From NCBI GenBank assembly GCA_937952155.1, contig CALFYH010000097.1, positions 1 to 6,799 on the forward strand: a DNA stretch of 6,799 bases, written 5' to 3'. Source of the DNA: an uncultured Saprospiraceae bacterium. GTDB lineage: Bacteria; Bacteroidota; Bacteroidia; Chitinophagales; Saprospiraceae. A program made the position numbers and the translations under genes. The notes under the pieces were generated by a model that did no database searches, was not told where the DNA came from, and was given only the letters and a program-made list of their open reading frames with translations. Numbering within the stretch: position 1 is the stretch's first letter; each line of letters begins with the position of its first letter. Shown piece by piece: positions 5,847 to 6,799 of this stretch.

Positions 5847-5854
5847 TAAATATA
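5847..5854 (-). promoter_or_regulatory. Possible -7 box for fbp
   Basis: On the minus strand the sequence reads TATATTTA, seven of eight matches to TAnnTTTG, about 25 bases before the fbp start codon. No clear -33 TTG is seen at the expected spacing, only TTTAG. This would give a very short leader. It is suggestive only. Confidence 0.3.
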
Positions 5855-5915
5855 GAGAAAAAGAAATAAATTCTAAAAATTCTACTTTTAATTAACACTA
5901 TTCAATCTATTTGTT

Positions 5916-6677
5916 TTACTCACAAGGCCAAACCCAGTTGTCGAGTGGATATGATTTGTTTTTGAAGCTATAATGCCACCATTCTGTACGGATGGACCCG
6001 AAGCCGTATTTTTCCATTGTGCTCCGTAGAATCCAACGGTGTCTTTTGACAGCATCTGTATGAGCCGCATATCCATGATGTGCTTCCTTGCCGAAAAAAT
6101 CGAACGGTGTACCCATATCTAGATCTCGTCCAGTTTTGTCCGTAAGTGTGAGATCTATTGCAAGACCACGACTATGCATGCTTCCCTTATTTGGTGGTGT
6201 GACGTAGTTTGGATTCGGTACGATGTCCCATAGTCGCTGCTGATATGGTCCGGGCCTGTAGCAATCAAAAATCCTAATCCCATAACCAAACTTTTCTTTG
6301 AGTTCGTCACGTATCAATCTCAATTGTTCCGCAGCTTCGGGCCTCATATAACATCGGGCACATTCATAAATTTGCTTTTTTGTAAAATTTTCTGTCGATG
6401 CATATTTAAGATCCAAATGGAAGCCTTCATTTGATGTCAATTCTGACCAAGATTTTGAGTTGGCTTTTGCTGCTTTGGTTGGTATTGATTTTTCAGGCTC
6501 AGGGATATCTGTCAGCGTGTGTTTTGAAATGGTATCCGGTACTATATTTTCTATATGTTCTGGTATTTCTGTCTTTTCAGAAATTTTCGTAGGTTTGTTT
6601 TCTGGCTTAGGTGCCTCTTTGCAACTCTGTAAAATCAGAAAAAGCAAAATATATACTTGTGGTTTCAATGTAGGCAA
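5916..6677 (-). CDS. Lipoprotein D-Ala-D-Ala dipeptidase, peptidase M15D (VanX/DdpX-like)
   Basis: This encodes 253 residues from TTG 6677. All zinc and catalytic features of the VanX family are visible: Arg141 in FDCYRPG, the SxHxxGxAxD motif SMHSRGLAID (166-175; zinc ligands His168 and Asp175), and TEWWHY (Glu232 catalytic base, His235 zinc ligand). The enzyme should cleave the D-Ala-D-Ala dipeptide. The N-terminus is a lipoprotein signal (VYILLFLILQSC, Cys19), followed by a Pro/Glu/Lys/Thr-rich linker to about residue 75, so the domain is tethered outside the cytoplasm. An in-frame TAA two codons before TTG 6677 rules out an upstream ATG; TTG 6668, giving (M)KPQVYILL, is an equally good start. 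No vanH or ligase gene is nearby, so peptidoglycan turnover or dipeptide scavenging is more likely than glycopeptide resistance. Confidence 0.9.
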   Translation of the reverse strand: MPTLKPQVYILLFLILQSCKEAPKPENKPTKISEKTEIPEHIENIVPDTISKHTLTDIPEPEKSIPTKAAKANSKSWSELTSNEGFHLDLKYASTENFTKKQIYECARCYMRPEAAEQLRLIRDELKEKFGYGIRIFDCYRPGPYQQRLWDIVPNPNYVTPPNKGSMHSRGLAIDLTLTDKTGRDLDMGTPFDFFGKEAHHGYAAHTDAVKRHRWILRSTMEKYGFGSIRTEWWHYSFKNKSYPLDNWVWPCE

Positions 6678-6761
6678 TTGTATTTATCAGGAATATAAAA
6701 TATCTTTAGGATTCTAGTAGTTTATTGCAATAAAGCGAAATAAATTACTTGTAATCAATTG

Positions 6762-6769
6762 CAAAGATA
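6762..6769 (-). promoter_or_regulatory. -7 promoter box for the dipeptidase gene
   Basis: The minus strand reads TATCTTTG, an exact match to the Bacteroidota -7 consensus TAnnTTTG, about 85 bases before the TTG start. The -33 region is only T-rich (TTTTC), without a clean TTG. No other gene is seen in 6678-6799. Confidence 0.45.
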
Positions 6770-6799
6770 TATGATATTTTTAGAATATGAAAATTATTT

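Noticed and set aside
5916..6677. Glycopeptide resistance (van) locus
   Set aside because: Only the VanX-like hydrolase is present. No D-lactate dehydrogenase, D-Ala-D-Lac ligase or two-component regulator is nearby, and the protein is a lipoprotein rather than a cytoplasmic enzyme.

Overview
The window looks like a Bacteroidota chromosome segment. The evidence is the low GC content, a canonical Bacteroidota -7 promoter box (TAnnTTTG) upstream of two genes, many short lipoproteins with S-C lipoboxes and little Shine-Dalgarno signal, and a class I fructose-1,6-bisphosphatase whose sequence reads like Bacteroidota homologues. A Saprospiraceae-like lineage is a guess from overall feel, not something the sequence proves.

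The left part (1 to about 3720, + strand, visibly more AT-rich) is an accessory region. It opens with the C-terminal 223 residues of a larger protein ending in an HExxH putative zinc-peptidase domain. The stop of that gene overlaps the start of a small lipoprotein gene by 10 bases. Three more small, unrelated-looking lipoprotein genes follow. Between the first two lipoproteins lies a decayed second copy of the tip of the metalloprotease domain (about 20 of 30 positions identical, with an in-frame stop). The first, second and fourth lipoprotein units each end in a copy of the same hairpin plus T-tract, and copies 1 and 3 share a 26-base identical run. Two palindromic REP-like elements with common outer flanks, in opposite orientation, sit in the spacers. 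I read this as a polymorphic-toxin locus: a toxin tip with its coupled immunity lipoprotein, followed by an orphan tip and orphan immunity cassettes separated by repeated terminators. The toxin and immunity roles are inferred, not shown.

The right part (3774 to the end, - strand, less AT-rich) looks like ordinary chromosome. In transcription order it carries a lipoprotein M15D (VanX/DdpX-like) D-Ala-D-Ala dipeptidase, fbp (class I fructose-1,6-bisphosphatase), a 68-residue two-helix membrane protein, and a TauE/SafE-family permease whose start overlaps the small gene by four bases (ATGA). The two halves converge at about 3658-3773, where the third hairpin copy lies.

Functionally, the right half covers gluconeogenesis (fbp), peptidoglycan dipeptide hydrolysis outside the cytoplasm (dipeptidase) and probable export of a small sulfur-containing or organic anion (TauE/SafE pair). 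The left half is probably involved in antagonism between cells. No tRNA, rRNA, CRISPR array or intact insertion sequence was seen.
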